From contig CALSRT010000003.1 in the NCBI GenBank assembly GCA_943788825.1, forward strand, positions 248,001 through 312,000: a stretch of DNA of 64,000 nucleotides, written 5' to 3'. Position 1 is the first letter of the stretch; every line of letters starts with the position of its first letter. The notes under the pieces are model-generated. The model was not told the DNA's origin, did not search any database, and saw only the letters and a list, made by a program, of their open reading frames with translations. Shown here piece by piece: positions 38,940 to 48,221 of the stretch. Both the position numbers and the translations under genes were made by a program. The stretch comes from UBA4582 sp002389265 (GTDB lineage Bacteria > Pseudomonadota > Gammaproteobacteria > Pseudomonadales > Azotimanducaceae).

Positions 38940-40130
38940 ATGGATCTGTCTTACGGTAGTGAATACAGTGACTTCCGCGAGGAAGTTCGAGGTTTTATCG
39001 CGGCGCATCAAGATAAGTCGCCATCGCAAGCATCGATGCGTGGTGCCGAGGGGCTGGCGTGGCAGAAGTTACTGCTAGACAACGGCTATCACTCGCGGAC
39101 AGTGCCCAAGGCTTATGGTGGATTCGGTGCCGAACCGGATATCCTCAAGTCTCGCATCATTTCTGAAGAATTTTCCGCCGCGCAACTCAGTACCGGTCTG
39201 GGTGGTCAGGGTATTTCCATGTTGACCCCGGTGCTGCTGGAGATGGGTACTGAGGCGCAGAAACTGCAATTCATCAAGCCGACGATTATGGGTGAGATGA
39301 TATGGTGTCAGGGGTATTCGGAGCCGGGTGCGGGTAGTGATCTGGCGAGCCTGACCACCAAGGCAGAATTAGATGGTGATGACTGGGTGATCAATGGCCA
39401 GAAGATCTGGACCAGTACGGCGCAGCTCGCTGACTGGATATTCTGCTTGGTCCGCACCGAGCCCGACGCGCCCAAACATCAAGGTATTTCTTTCTTACTG
39501 TTCAGTATGGATACGCCGGGCATTGAGATTCGGCCGCTGGTAGACATGACCGGTGATGCCAATTTCAATGAAGTCTTTTTCACCGATGTCAGAGTCCCGA
39601 AAGATCAGATTGTCGGCCGACGAGGCCAGGGCTGGCAGGTCGCGAACGCCATTTTGGGTCATGAACGCGGTTCCTTGGCCCCCCCAGATGCCGCCGAGAA
39701 TCGCCTCAAGGGCATAATCAAATTGATGGAAACCGAGACCATTGACGGCCACCGAGTCATGGACAGTCCGGTCTTTCGAGATCGTCTGATGAAATTGCAA
39801 GGGCAAGTGTTGGCAATGCGCTTTAACGACATGCGCTTGCTGTCGGCGAGAATCAACAAAGGCCAAGATGCGCAACTAGCCGGTATGATCGTCAAGCTCC
39901 AGGGCACTGAGCTGCGGCACGAGCTGGAAGGGTTTGCTATTGATGTGCTGGGTGAAATTGGCCTCGCCTACGAAGACAATCCGTATCTGCGGGGTAATGG
40001 CTCTTGGCAATATCAGTATATGTACTTCCTGGGTTTGATCATTGGTGGCGGTACCTCCCAGATTCAAAAAAACATTATCGGTGAGCGTGGACTTGATTTG
40101 CCCCGCGAACCTAAAGTGGCAAAGGCCTAA
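38940..40130 (+). CDS. Acyl-CoA dehydrogenase, catalytic-type subunit
   Basis: This 396-residue FAD enzyme has the mid-domain flavin-binding motif YSEPGAGSDLASL and the substrate/FAD segment NGQKIWTSTAQ. A Glu in ILGHERGS occupies the place of the catalytic base in the isovaleryl-CoA-dehydrogenase group. The C-terminal GGGTSQIQKNIIGERGL is typical of the FadE-like clade used for branched, steroid or bulky acyl-CoAs. A shorter ACAD follows after 12 bp and an acyl-CoA ligase after that, making a beta-oxidation operon. The adjacent pair suggests a heteromeric enzyme. Confidence 0.93.
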   Translation: MDLSYGSEYSDFREEVRGFIAAHQDKSPSQASMRGAEGLAWQKLLLDNGYHSRTVPKAYGGFGAEPDILKSRIISEEFSAAQLSTGLGGQGISMLTPVLLEMGTEAQKLQFIKPTIMGEMIWCQGYSEPGAGSDLASLTTKAELDGDDWVINGQKIWTSTAQLADWIFCLVRTEPDAPKHQGISFLLFSMDTPGIEIRPLVDMTGDANFNEVFFTDVRVPKDQIVGRRGQGWQVANAILGHERGSLAPPDAAENRLKGIIKLMETETIDGHRVMDSPVFRDRLMKLQGQVLAMRFNDMRLLSARINKGQDAQLAGMIVKLQGTELRHELEGFAIDVLGEIGLAYEDNPYLRGNGSWQYQYMYFLGLIIGGGTSQIQKNIIGERGLDLPREPKVAKA

Positions 40131-40142
40131 GGAGTACTGACG

Positions 40143-41210
40143 ATGGAATTTGGCTTATCCTCAGAACAAACCCTGTTGCAAGACACCGTCAATCGCTTTC
40201 TGGACGAGCAGGCGCCACTGGCGACAGTTCGACAAATTGCCGCCGCTGAAATTGACGACGGGGCCATCTGGAAAGGTCTGGTGGAGCTGGGAATACCCGC
40301 ACTACTCGTCCCCGAACACTTGGGTGGCGTCGGCTTGGGTAGTCTGGATGCAGCTATTGTCGCCGAGTCACTGGGTTATCATGCAACACCGGCGCCCTTC
40401 TTGGGTACAGCGGTGATGGCGCCTCTGGCCTTTATTCAAAGTGGCCAACAAGAGGCCCTTCTGGGGCCCATGGCGCAAGGCGACTACCGAGTCGGTATCG
40501 CGTTCGGGGAGGCGATTGGCGCGCGCAATGATGCGGGCACCACGGTCTCGTCGGGCAAACTGACGGGCAAAGCAATTTTTGCGTTGGATGCTGCAGCAGA
40601 CGGCTATCTGGTGGCGACTCGTGAGAAGCATCTGTATTTTGTCGAAGCCACGGCGAAGGGGTTCAGTCGTCGACTGTTGACGACTGTGGACAAGACACGT
40701 ACTACGGTTGAGCTGGTGTTTGATGGTGTCGTCGCTGACCTGGTGAGCCAAGACCCTGGAGTCTTTGATCGGGTGCTGGATGCGGGCCGCGTGATGCAAG
40801 CCGCTGACACATTAGGTGCCGCTCAATATGCCTTAGATCAGGCCGTGGATTATGCCAAGCAACGTAAGCAATTTGAACGAGTTATTGGCTCTTTTCAGGC
40901 GGTCAAACATATGTGTGCGGAAATGGCCGCGAGCCTTGAGCCTTGCCGGTCATTAGTTTGGTATGCAGGTCACGCGCTTGATCATATACCCGAGGAGTCA
41001 CGGGTAACCGCTTGTCATGCGAAGGCACACCTAGCTGAAGTCGGTCGATTTGTGGCGAAAACAGCCACTGAAGTCCACGGTGGCATGGGCTTTACGGATC
41101 TCGTGGGATTGCACTACTGGTTTAAGCGTATTGGCGCCAATCGACAGTTGTTAGGTTCGCCCGAGTTGGTGAGAGAAGAAGCCGCACGTTTACAGGGTAT
41201 GGTTGCCTGA
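40143..41210 (+). CDS. Acyl-CoA dehydrogenase, non-canonical partner subunit
   Basis: The 355-residue ACAD-fold protein has the N-terminal helical part (EQTLLQDTVNRFLDEQAP) and the C-terminal helical domain (YAKQRKQFERVIGSFQAVKHMCAEM, EVHGGMGFTDLVGLHYWFKR). The middle domain lacks the Y-[ST]-E-P-x-A-G-S-D flavin motif, and the position after GGMGFT reads DL where a catalytic Glu is often found (WE). This pattern is known from heterotetrameric ACADs, where one subunit keeps structure while the partner supplies catalysis. It directly follows the canonical ACAD gene. Confidence 0.9.
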   Translation: MEFGLSSEQTLLQDTVNRFLDEQAPLATVRQIAAAEIDDGAIWKGLVELGIPALLVPEHLGGVGLGSLDAAIVAESLGYHATPAPFLGTAVMAPLAFIQSGQQEALLGPMAQGDYRVGIAFGEAIGARNDAGTTVSSGKLTGKAIFALDAAADGYLVATREKHLYFVEATAKGFSRRLLTTVDKTRTTVELVFDGVVADLVSQDPGVFDRVLDAGRVMQAADTLGAAQYALDQAVDYAKQRKQFERVIGSFQAVKHMCAEMAASLEPCRSLVWYAGHALDHIPEESRVTACHAKAHLAEVGRFVAKTATEVHGGMGFTDLVGLHYWFKRIGANRQLLGSPELVREEAARLQGMVA

Positions 41211-41294
41211 ATATTGATATTGGCTGGGTCAATGTTGGCTCAGTTGCCGTGATTTGCCGAGACATAGTATGTGTCAACACCGGAGCTAAGATAC

Positions 41295-42989
41295 ATGAGT
41301 GAAGTTCAACCAGAAAAACCCAATCGCCTGCAGGCCATTGAAGTGCTGACCGCGCCGGGTGAGCCTTTTGAACTGACCGACGGGCAAGTATGGGGGCGCG
41401 ATTGTCGGATCTTTAAGAATGCGCCGGCCACACTCCGTGACTTGTTTGATTCGACCCGCAGTGATGAGACGTTTTTGGTTTACCAAGATGAGCGTTACAG
41501 TTTTGAGGAAACTTGGCAACGAACCAGCCAGATTGCGGCCATTCTGATAAATGATTACGGTGTTGTTAAGGGTGATCGGGTCGCGATTTCCATGCGCAAT
41601 TATCCAGAATGGACCATGGCCTTTAACGCCATTACTTCTATTGGTGCGGTGGCTGTGGCGATGAATGCGCTGTGGCTCAGTCACGAGCTACAATATGGCC
41701 TTGAAAACAGTGGCAGCAAAGTACTGCTGGCCGATCAGGAGCGTGTCGATCGATTAGTCCCTATTCTGGATTCATTGGCAGTCTCTGTGATCGCTGTGCG
41801 ACCCACCGAGGCCTTGCCTGCAGGAGTCGCTGACCTAGCGCACTTGTTAGCGGCTTGCGCCGTCACGGACATGCCCCAGGTGCCGCTCGACCCGAATGAT
41901 CCGGCGACGATTCTCTATACCTCCGGTTCAACGGGCTACCCAAAAGGCGCCGTGTCCTGTCATCGGAATATTATTACAGCCTTAATGTCCTGGGAGTTAG
42001 AAGGCCAGATTGCAGCGCTGATCAGCGGCGTGACCCCGCCAGTACCAGATTACCAAGCGGCAACCTTATTAGGGGTGCCGCTGTTTCATGCAACGGGCCT
42101 GTTGGCGGTGCTAATGATGAGCTATCGCAGTCAGCGCAAGATGATCTGTATGTACAAGTGGGACGTCCAGCTTGCTATGGTGCTCATTGAGCAAGAGCGG
42201 GTTTCGTCGTTTGTGGCTCCGGCCGCGATGACCGGTGATCTCGTCAACGCCGCAGGTCAATCGAATCGTGATTTGAGTACACTCGCGATGGTTGGTGGCG
42301 GTGGCGCGCCGCGAGCGCCGGAACAGGTCAAACGTATTTCACAGTCATTCGGTAACGCCTTGCCTAATACAGGTTGGGGTATGACCGAGACGAATGCTAT
42401 TGGAACCGGCATCAGCGGTGAAGACTATCTTGCTCATCCGGGTAGCTCCGGCCGGTGTTCCGCCGTGCTGGACATTCGTATCATGAGTGAAGCCGGTAAA
42501 GTTTTACCCAGCGGTACGCCAGGAGAGCTGCAGATTCGCGGCGCTTCGATTATCGAGGGCTATTGGCAACGACCTGATGCCAATGCCGAGACATTTGTTG
42601 ATGGCTGGCTACGAACCGGCGACGTCGCTTACGTTGATAGCGAAGGCTATGTCTATATTGTTGACCGCATTAAGGATCTGGTGATCCGTGGGGGCGAGAA
42701 TATCGGTTGTGCCGAAGTCGAGGCGGGCTTGCTGGAGCATACAAATATTCTTGAAGCTTCAGTCTATGCAGTTCCTGATGAGCGGCTCGGTGAGGAAGTG
42801 GGTGCGACGATCTATTGTAATCAGAGTCTGACCCAAGAGCAGGTAACCGAGTTTTTGATGGCGCGCATTGCTCGCTTTAAAGTTCCGCGGTATGTTTATT
42901 TCAGTCCTGAACCGTTGCCAAGAATTGCCTCTGGAAAGATCGACAAGCGTCAATTGCGCGAGATCGCCGTGAAACGAATTCAGTCGTGA
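41295..42989 (+). CDS. Acyl-CoA synthetase (AMP-forming ligase)
   Basis: This 564-residue member of the ANL superfamily has the AMP-binding loop TILYTSGSTGYPKGA, the A5-like motif NTGWGMTETNA and the hinge region LRTGDVAYVDSEGYVYIVDRIKDLVIRGGENI (LRTGD and DRIKD are the key parts). The C-terminal catalytic lysine lies in ASGKIDKRQL. It activates a carboxylic acid to its CoA thioester. The start ATG 41295 has GGAG about 10 bases upstream; the frame also opens at GTG 41271. Its stop overlaps the permease start (GTGA), so ligase and permease are coupled. Confidence 0.93.
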   Translation: MSEVQPEKPNRLQAIEVLTAPGEPFELTDGQVWGRDCRIFKNAPATLRDLFDSTRSDETFLVYQDERYSFEETWQRTSQIAAILINDYGVVKGDRVAISMRNYPEWTMAFNAITSIGAVAVAMNALWLSHELQYGLENSGSKVLLADQERVDRLVPILDSLAVSVIAVRPTEALPAGVADLAHLLAACAVTDMPQVPLDPNDPATILYTSGSTGYPKGAVSCHRNIITALMSWELEGQIAALISGVTPPVPDYQAATLLGVPLFHATGLLAVLMMSYRSQRKMICMYKWDVQLAMVLIEQERVSSFVAPAAMTGDLVNAAGQSNRDLSTLAMVGGGGAPRAPEQVKRISQSFGNALPNTGWGMTETNAIGTGISGEDYLAHPGSSGRCSAVLDIRIMSEAGKVLPSGTPGELQIRGASIIEGYWQRPDANAETFVDGWLRTGDVAYVDSEGYVYIVDRIKDLVIRGGENIGCAEVEAGLLEHTNILEASVYAVPDERLGEEVGATIYCNQSLTQEQVTEFLMARIARFKVPRYVYFSPEPLPRIASGKIDKRQLREIAVKRIQS

Positions 42990-44320
42990 AGATGAAAGGT
43001 TTTTCGCCGCTGACGGCCATGGCTATCGTTGTTGCCAATATGGTGGGCACAGGTATTTTTACCTCCCTCGGTTTTCAGCTGATAGATATCCGCTCGCCCT
43101 TTGTGATAACGATGCTATGGCTGGTAGGCGGTGTAACCGCTTTGTGTGGCGCCTTAAGCTACGCAGAGCTGGCAGCACGCCTGCCGCGATCGGGCGGTGA
43201 GTATAATTTTCTGGCTCGAACATATCATCCGTTGGCAGGCTTTATCTCGGGCTGGATCTCAGTCACCATCGGTTTCGCGGCGCCGACGGCGCTTGCCGCC
43301 ATCACCTTTGCCGCTTATCTGTCTGCGACTTTTGAGGGGATTCCACGCACGGGTGTTGCCGTAGGTCTCGTAATTGCTTTGACGGTGATGCATTGTCTGT
43401 CTCGAGCAACGAGTGGTCGTATGCAACGAGTGATGACTGGGTTGAAAGTCGGTTTGATTTTGCTGTTTTGCACCCTTGTGGGTTTGTTTGCTGGCGATCC
43501 GCAGTCGTTCTCTCTGATGCCCAAGGTCGGTGACGAAAAATTGTTGTTCAGTGGCGCCTTCGCCATATCGCTGATCTATGTCAATTATGCTTATACGGGC
43601 TGGAATGCGGCGACGTACATCGCAGGCGAAATTGACGACCCACAGAAGAATCTGCCGCTGATCCTGATCGGTGGCACCTTGATTGTGATGGCCTTGTATC
43701 TGTTGCTGAATATCAGTTTTCTATACGGCGCACCGATGGACGCCATGGTCGGTAAAATAGAAATTGGTTTTGTGGTGGCCGATCATGCGTTTGGAGAGCA
43801 AGCCGCAGGTGTTATGGGCTTTGTCTTATCCCTGATGTTGATCTCGACGGTCAGCGCCATGACCCTGGCGGGTCCGCGGGTACTGCAGGTTATTGGTGAG
43901 GATTTTTCGGCCTTTAGATTCCTCGCGGGTGTGCGCAACGGGGTTCCGGTTAAGGCGATTCTGTTTCAGTCGTCTTTGGCTATCCTGTTTATTGTGACCG
44001 GGAGCTTCGAATCTATTTTAATTTTTTCCGGCTTTGTGTTGGGCATCAATACGCTATTTGCCGTGTTAGGCGTCTATGTCCTGCGCTATCGAAAAATAGG
44101 CGAAGAAAGTCGTTATCGGACGCTCGGCTATCCACTGACGCCTGCCATCTATTTATCGGTTACGCTCTGGACTTTGATTTATATTCTCATCAATCGTCCC
44201 CAAGAGGGCTGGGTCGGACTTGGTCTGATTCTGGCCGGCTGTCTGGTTTATATTGTAACAACCCGCGCTCAGGTTGGTGTGATAGTGGCTCGGGATAAGC
44301 AGGTTCCACCATCGCTATGA
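42986..44320 (+). CDS. APC-superfamily amino acid/organic cation permease
   Basis: This 444-residue permease has 12 predicted transmembrane helices. The APC N-terminal signature VANMVGTGIFTSLGF (unwound helix 1 with GTGIF) and the helix 3 region ARLPRSGGEYNFLARTYHP are clear. A GTG at 42986 overlaps the ligase stop; ATG 42992 is another possible start. Its gene is embedded between an acyl-CoA ligase and an amidohydrolase with 4-bp overlaps, so it probably imports the compound these enzymes process. The substrate is unknown. Confidence 0.9.
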   Translation: MKMKGFSPLTAMAIVVANMVGTGIFTSLGFQLIDIRSPFVITMLWLVGGVTALCGALSYAELAARLPRSGGEYNFLARTYHPLAGFISGWISVTIGFAAPTALAAITFAAYLSATFEGIPRTGVAVGLVIALTVMHCLSRATSGRMQRVMTGLKVGLILLFCTLVGLFAGDPQSFSLMPKVGDEKLLFSGAFAISLIYVNYAYTGWNAATYIAGEIDDPQKNLPLILIGGTLIVMALYLLLNISFLYGAPMDAMVGKIEIGFVVADHAFGEQAAGVMGFVLSLMLISTVSAMTLAGPRVLQVIGEDFSAFRFLAGVRNGVPVKAILFQSSLAILFIVTGSFESILIFSGFVLGINTLFAVLGVYVLRYRKIGEESRYRTLGYPLTPAIYLSVTLWTLIYILINRPQEGWVGLGLILAGCLVYIVTTRAQVGVIVARDKQVPPSL

Positions 44321-45960
44321 TCACTGTCTATACAGCAAAAAATATTCTGACCATGAACCCGTCTTGGCCAACAGCTACTGCAATTGCGGTTAAGGATGGA
44401 CGTATTGTCGAGGTCGGTAGTCTAGCTTCTCTGCAACCTTGGCTTGAGCAACATCCACACCGTATAGATGCTCAATTCGAAGATTCAGTGATTATGCCGG
44501 GCCTGATTGATCCCCACCTACATCCAGTCATGGCCGCCGTGCTCTTGCCAATGCAGTTTATTACTGCCATGGAATGGCATTTGCCCTGGGAGACAGTGCC
44601 GGCGACTGTCAGTCCGCAAGCCTACGAATCGATTCTCAGGAAGGCGGCTGCAGAGGACGATTCAACGCCGTACTTCACCTGGGGCTATCACAAGATTTGG
44701 CATGGCGAAATGAGTCGAGGCCTGCTTGACGAAATCTTCGGCTCACGACCCGCGGTAGTCTGGCAACGGTCGTTCCATGAAGTGTACTTGAATAGCGCCA
44801 TGATGGCGTTGTTGGAAATTGATATAGAGGCGATACGTGGCCGCCATCAGATAGATGTAGATCGGGGTCATTTTTATGAAGTGGGATTAAGCTACGTCAT
44901 TAATAAATTGAATCGTATTATTATGGCGCCAGCGTGGATTTTGGCTGGTCTAGCGCGTCTGAAACAGTTAGTCCAGTTTGGTGGTCACACAACAGTAGGT
45001 GATATGGCCGTGGGCATTTTTGACTTCGAGATGGAGTGGCGATTATGTCAACAGGTGTTTGAGCAACCTGACAACCCGTTTCGAGTGGTCAGTGTCGCCC
45101 ACGCGAATGGGTCAGGAGTCAGGCAGGACGACCTGGCGACGACGGTCGAATTTGTTAGGAACCTACCAGAGCGTAACACGGCACATTTTGAGTTTGGCCA
45201 GCGTATCAAGTTGTTTACCGATGGCGCATTTTTTTCACAATTGGCGATGATGCAAAGCCCTGGCTACATCGACGGGCATCTCGGCGAGTGGCTCATGCCT
45301 CCAGAAAAATTTGAGACCATAGCGCGGGCCTATTGGCATGCAGGATTCAAAATTCATGTGCATTGCACCGGTGATCTAGGTTGCGAGTTGGCCCTGGACG
45401 TCCTTGAGAAGCTCCAATGGGAGCGTCCGCGATTTAACCACGGGTATACGATTGAGCACTTTGGCTTCTCGACCCCAGAGCAGGTGGACAGAATCAAACT
45501 GCTTGGCGGATCAGTTTCGGCGAACGTGTATTATCTTCGCGAGCTCAGTGGCGCCTATAGTCAGGTCGGCATTGGTGTCGAGCGTGCCTCGCAGATGGCG
45601 CGGCTGCAGAGTTGTGTTGGGCAGAATATTCTAACGACCCTGCATTCTGATTTTCCAATGGCACCGGCGATGCCGCTGCACAATGCCTGGGTCGCCTGTA
45701 CACGGCAAAATATCGAAGGCAATGTTGTTGCACCGCAAGAACGTCTGAGTCTTGAGGATGGGCTCAAAGCGATTACCATTAATGCCGCCAAGGTGCTGGG
45801 TATCCAAGAAGAAACCGGCAGCTTGCGGGCCGGTAAAAAAGCTGACTTTGTGGTGCTTGATTCGGATCCGCATATAGTTGGCGTCGATGGTTTGTTGACC
45901 ATTACAGTATTGGCTACCGTGTTCGAGGGCCAGGTACATATAACGCCAGGCTTATCCTGA
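44317..45960 (+). CDS. Metal-dependent amidohydrolase (YtcJ-like)
   Basis: This 547-residue member of the amidohydrolase superfamily, YtcJ/amidohydrolase-3 group, has its metal ligands in DPHLHP, VHCTGD, the late His in IEHFGF and the Asp in TLHSDFPMAP. The beta-sandwich parts flank the barrel (VYTAKNILTMN at the start; GKKADFVVLDSDP near the end). It hydrolyses a C-N or C-O bond in an unknown substrate. The start overlaps the permease stop by 4 bp (ATGA). The intimate linkage to a permease and an acyl-CoA ligase suggests amide cleavage before CoA activation. Confidence 0.88.
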   Translation: MITVYTAKNILTMNPSWPTATAIAVKDGRIVEVGSLASLQPWLEQHPHRIDAQFEDSVIMPGLIDPHLHPVMAAVLLPMQFITAMEWHLPWETVPATVSPQAYESILRKAAAEDDSTPYFTWGYHKIWHGEMSRGLLDEIFGSRPAVVWQRSFHEVYLNSAMMALLEIDIEAIRGRHQIDVDRGHFYEVGLSYVINKLNRIIMAPAWILAGLARLKQLVQFGGHTTVGDMAVGIFDFEMEWRLCQQVFEQPDNPFRVVSVAHANGSGVRQDDLATTVEFVRNLPERNTAHFEFGQRIKLFTDGAFFSQLAMMQSPGYIDGHLGEWLMPPEKFETIARAYWHAGFKIHVHCTGDLGCELALDVLEKLQWERPRFNHGYTIEHFGFSTPEQVDRIKLLGGSVSANVYYLRELSGAYSQVGIGVERASQMARLQSCVGQNILTTLHSDFPMAPAMPLHNAWVACTRQNIEGNVVAPQERLSLEDGLKAITINAAKVLGIQEETGSLRAGKKADFVVLDSDPHIVGVDGLLTITVLATVFEGQVHITPGLS

Positions 45961-45963
45961 CCA

Positions 45964-46926
45964 ATGACGCTACCGCTTACCTTGATCAGTGGCTACCTCG
46001 GCGCGGGCAAGACCACCTTCATTAATGGATTGCTAGGTTCTGCCAATAGGGAACATGCCAGGATTGTCGTGCTGGTTAACGATTTTGGTGATGTGGCCAT
46101 TGACGCGGCACTGATCAGTTCGATCACCACGGATATGATCAGCCTCATCAACGGTTGCGCCTGTTGCCTGGTTAACGATGATCTTGAACGACAATTGAGC
46201 AATCTTGTGGAGGCGGGCCAATATGATCAGGTGGTGTTTGAGGCCAGTGGCGTCGCGGATAGCGCGAAACTATTGCGTCAACTCAGGCACTTTCCCGGAC
46301 TGACAGTGAGTACGCACTTAACTCTGGTGGACCTCAGTGTTATCCAGCGCCAAGTTCGGGACAAATTTGTCGGTGAGCATATTCAACGTCAACTGATGTT
46401 CGCCAGGGACATCGTTGAGACTAAAGCCGATCTGCTGGATGAGCGCCAACAGGCGCTAGTGCGGCAATGGCTGGTGCTAGGCTACCCGGCTGTCGAACTC
46501 CATACCATGGCTGCCATATCCACAGGCGTCGTTTTAGGTGAGTTAACAGGTGAGTTAACAGGTGAGTTAACAGGTGAGTTAACCAATGAGTTAAAGGCAG
46601 TCACTGAGGATTCTTCGACCGTTAAGGCCACGCACCCGGATTTTAAGTCCTACCGGTTTCGTGGCTCGCAGCGGCAGACCAAGGACCATTTGATGGCTTG
46701 GCTCGACAAGTTGCCGCCTAACGTCCAACGGGTAAAAGGTTTCGTTTGGTTGCTAGACGACCCTCGCCCGCACTTGCTGAACTATACGCCGGGCTGTGCG
46801 TCAATCAGTGCTTATGACGGTGTTTTGCCCGCAATCTTGGAGGATTCGGTGCTGGCGAACAGCGACTTGGTGGCGATTGCTGTTCACAATGGCGGGCAAG
46901 ATAAACAGTTGCAACAGCCGTTTTAG
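45964..46926 (+). CDS. CobW/COG0523-family G3E GTPase (metallochaperone-like)
   Basis: This 320-residue protein has Walker A GYLGAGKTTF, the metal-binding motif GCACC (family CxCC), a switch region with FEASGVAD, and a reduced C-terminal domain ending AVHNGGQD. COG0523 proteins insert or deliver metals (zinc, cobalt, iron) to client enzymes with GTP hydrolysis. It follows the amidohydrolase by 3 bp, so the metalloenzyme may be its client. A four-copy 12-bp repeat encodes a GELT-repeat linker (46537-46584) between the GTPase and C-terminal domains. Confidence 0.9.
   Translation: MTLPLTLISGYLGAGKTTFINGLLGSANREHARIVVLVNDFGDVAIDAALISSITTDMISLINGCACCLVNDDLERQLSNLVEAGQYDQVVFEASGVADSAKLLRQLRHFPGLTVSTHLTLVDLSVIQRQVRDKFVGEHIQRQLMFARDIVETKADLLDERQQALVRQWLVLGYPAVELHTMAAISTGVVLGELTGELTGELTGELTNELKAVTEDSSTVKATHPDFKSYRFRGSQRQTKDHLMAWLDKLPPNVQRVKGFVWLLDDPRPHLLNYTPGCASISAYDGVLPAILEDSVLANSDLVAIAVHNGGQDKQLQQPF
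46537..46584 (+). repeat. 12-bp in-frame tandem repeat in the CobW-like gene
   Basis: The unit GGTGAGTTAACA occurs three times exactly (46537-46572) and a fourth time with one substitution (46573-46584). It encodes GELT repeats. Since 12 is a multiple of three, copy number changes would alter only linker length. Confidence 0.9.
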
Positions 46927-46945
46927 GGCGCCAGTACCAGGACTG

Positions 46946-47998
46946 TCAAAATCGTCGGGTTTCGCCAATGTCTAGAACCCAAGCGTCAGCTTCGTCAAGC
47001 TCCGCATTGACAGTCCCTGCTTTGAAGCGTCGAGGTGGTTCATCGAGGGGTTCGTCAGACAAGTCGAAGGTGCCGAAATGTATGCCTACAGCCTGACTGG
47101 CTTGCAGGTCATCAGCGGCGAGTAACGCTTCCTCGGGGTTCATATGTGACTCACGCATCATTGCCCGTGGTGCATAGGCGCCAATGGGTATGGCTGCCAG
47201 ATCAAAAGGCCCGAGCTTCCGGCCGATTTCCGCGAAGCCAGCAAAGTACCCCGTATCGCCTGCAAAATAAAATTTCCGCTCTGGACCCGTGACGGCCCAA
47301 GAAGACCACAGTGCCTTGTGTGTGTCCGTCAGACTGCGTTTGCTCCAATGTTGCGCGGGCAAACAATGAATCGTCACACCCTCATAGGAGGCTGTTTGCC
47401 CCCAGTCCAACTCTACAACATTGTCGATTCCCGCCTTGCGTAGCAGCGCAGCGTTACCCAGTGGCACATAGAATAAGGTTCTTGGGTTTCGTGTTGCTAG
47501 TGCGCCCAAGGTTGGCAGGTCAAGGTGGTCATAGTGATTGTGTGAAATAACGACAAAGTCGATAGGAGGCAAATCATCCATCGAGATCCCAGGTTCTACA
47601 TAGCGACTGGGTCCAATCAGCGGCACCGGACTGGGCCGGTTTGACCAGGTAGGGTCAGTTAAAAAGCTGATATGCGCCATTTGTACCAACAGGGTCGCGT
47701 GTCCGACCCAGGTAACCGTGGGGACACTATGACGGGCGTTCTCCCTGAGAAAGGCGCCATCATTGGCTCGTCGATCTGGCGCGTCTCTGCCATCCCGAAA
47801 ATAGGTGCCAAGACGGCGTAATAGAAATGCCGCGCGGACACCGAAAGTTCCGTGGCTTAGGTCTCCTGTCGGATTGGTAAATCGGCCGTCGCCATCTCGG
47901 TTGGCGTTGGCGAACAGCGGGCTCGTCTCGGATTCGGCTCGCGTTGAAGTAAGCGCCAGCAACATGAGTAGTAAGCCGTTCAGAAAAAGTAGTCGCAC
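46946..47998 (-). CDS. Exported metallo-beta-lactamase-fold hydrolase (NAPE-PLD/UlaG-like)
   Basis: This 350-residue protein has a hydrophobic signal (MRLLFLNGLLLMLLALTSTRA). The MBL-fold metal ligands are H-x-H-x-D-H in ISHNHYDHLD, His in LPAQHWSKRS, Asp in FAGDTGYF and His in IHFGTFD. The preceding VTWVGHATLLVQM is a hallmark of the N-acyl-phosphatidylethanolamine phospholipase D/UlaG subgroup. A periplasmic or surface lipid phosphodiesterase role is inferred. It converges with the CobW-like gene and is not clearly in an operon. Confidence 0.9.
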   Translation of the reverse strand: MRLLFLNGLLLMLLALTSTRAESETSPLFANANRDGDGRFTNPTGDLSHGTFGVRAAFLLRRLGTYFRDGRDAPDRRANDGAFLRENARHSVPTVTWVGHATLLVQMAHISFLTDPTWSNRPSPVPLIGPSRYVEPGISMDDLPPIDFVVISHNHYDHLDLPTLGALATRNPRTLFYVPLGNAALLRKAGIDNVVELDWGQTASYEGVTIHCLPAQHWSKRSLTDTHKALWSSWAVTGPERKFYFAGDTGYFAGFAEIGRKLGPFDLAAIPIGAYAPRAMMRESHMNPEEALLAADDLQASQAVGIHFGTFDLSDEPLDEPPRRFKAGTVNAELDEADAWVLDIGETRRF

Positions 47999-48221
47999 GT
48001 AGAAAACCTCCTCTTAAATAATATTAGCTGCAGAGCACGGTACGTACTTGTAGCGCCGACCTGAAGATGCTCTGTTGCTCTGTTCGAGCCGATCTAAGCA
48101 GGAGTAAGGACGAATGTCAGAAAAATCCTCAAGACATTACCATCTTTGCATTGTGTCCCCAACGTTCCAGCAGTTATCAATTGTGGGGCATCTACCGAAT
48201 CACATGGGGTTAAGCAGTTCC

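Noticed and set aside
44317..45960. Calling the YtcJ-like protein a specific hydrolase such as a hydantoinase
   Set aside because: The metal ligands fit the superfamily only; nothing in the sequence identifies a substrate.
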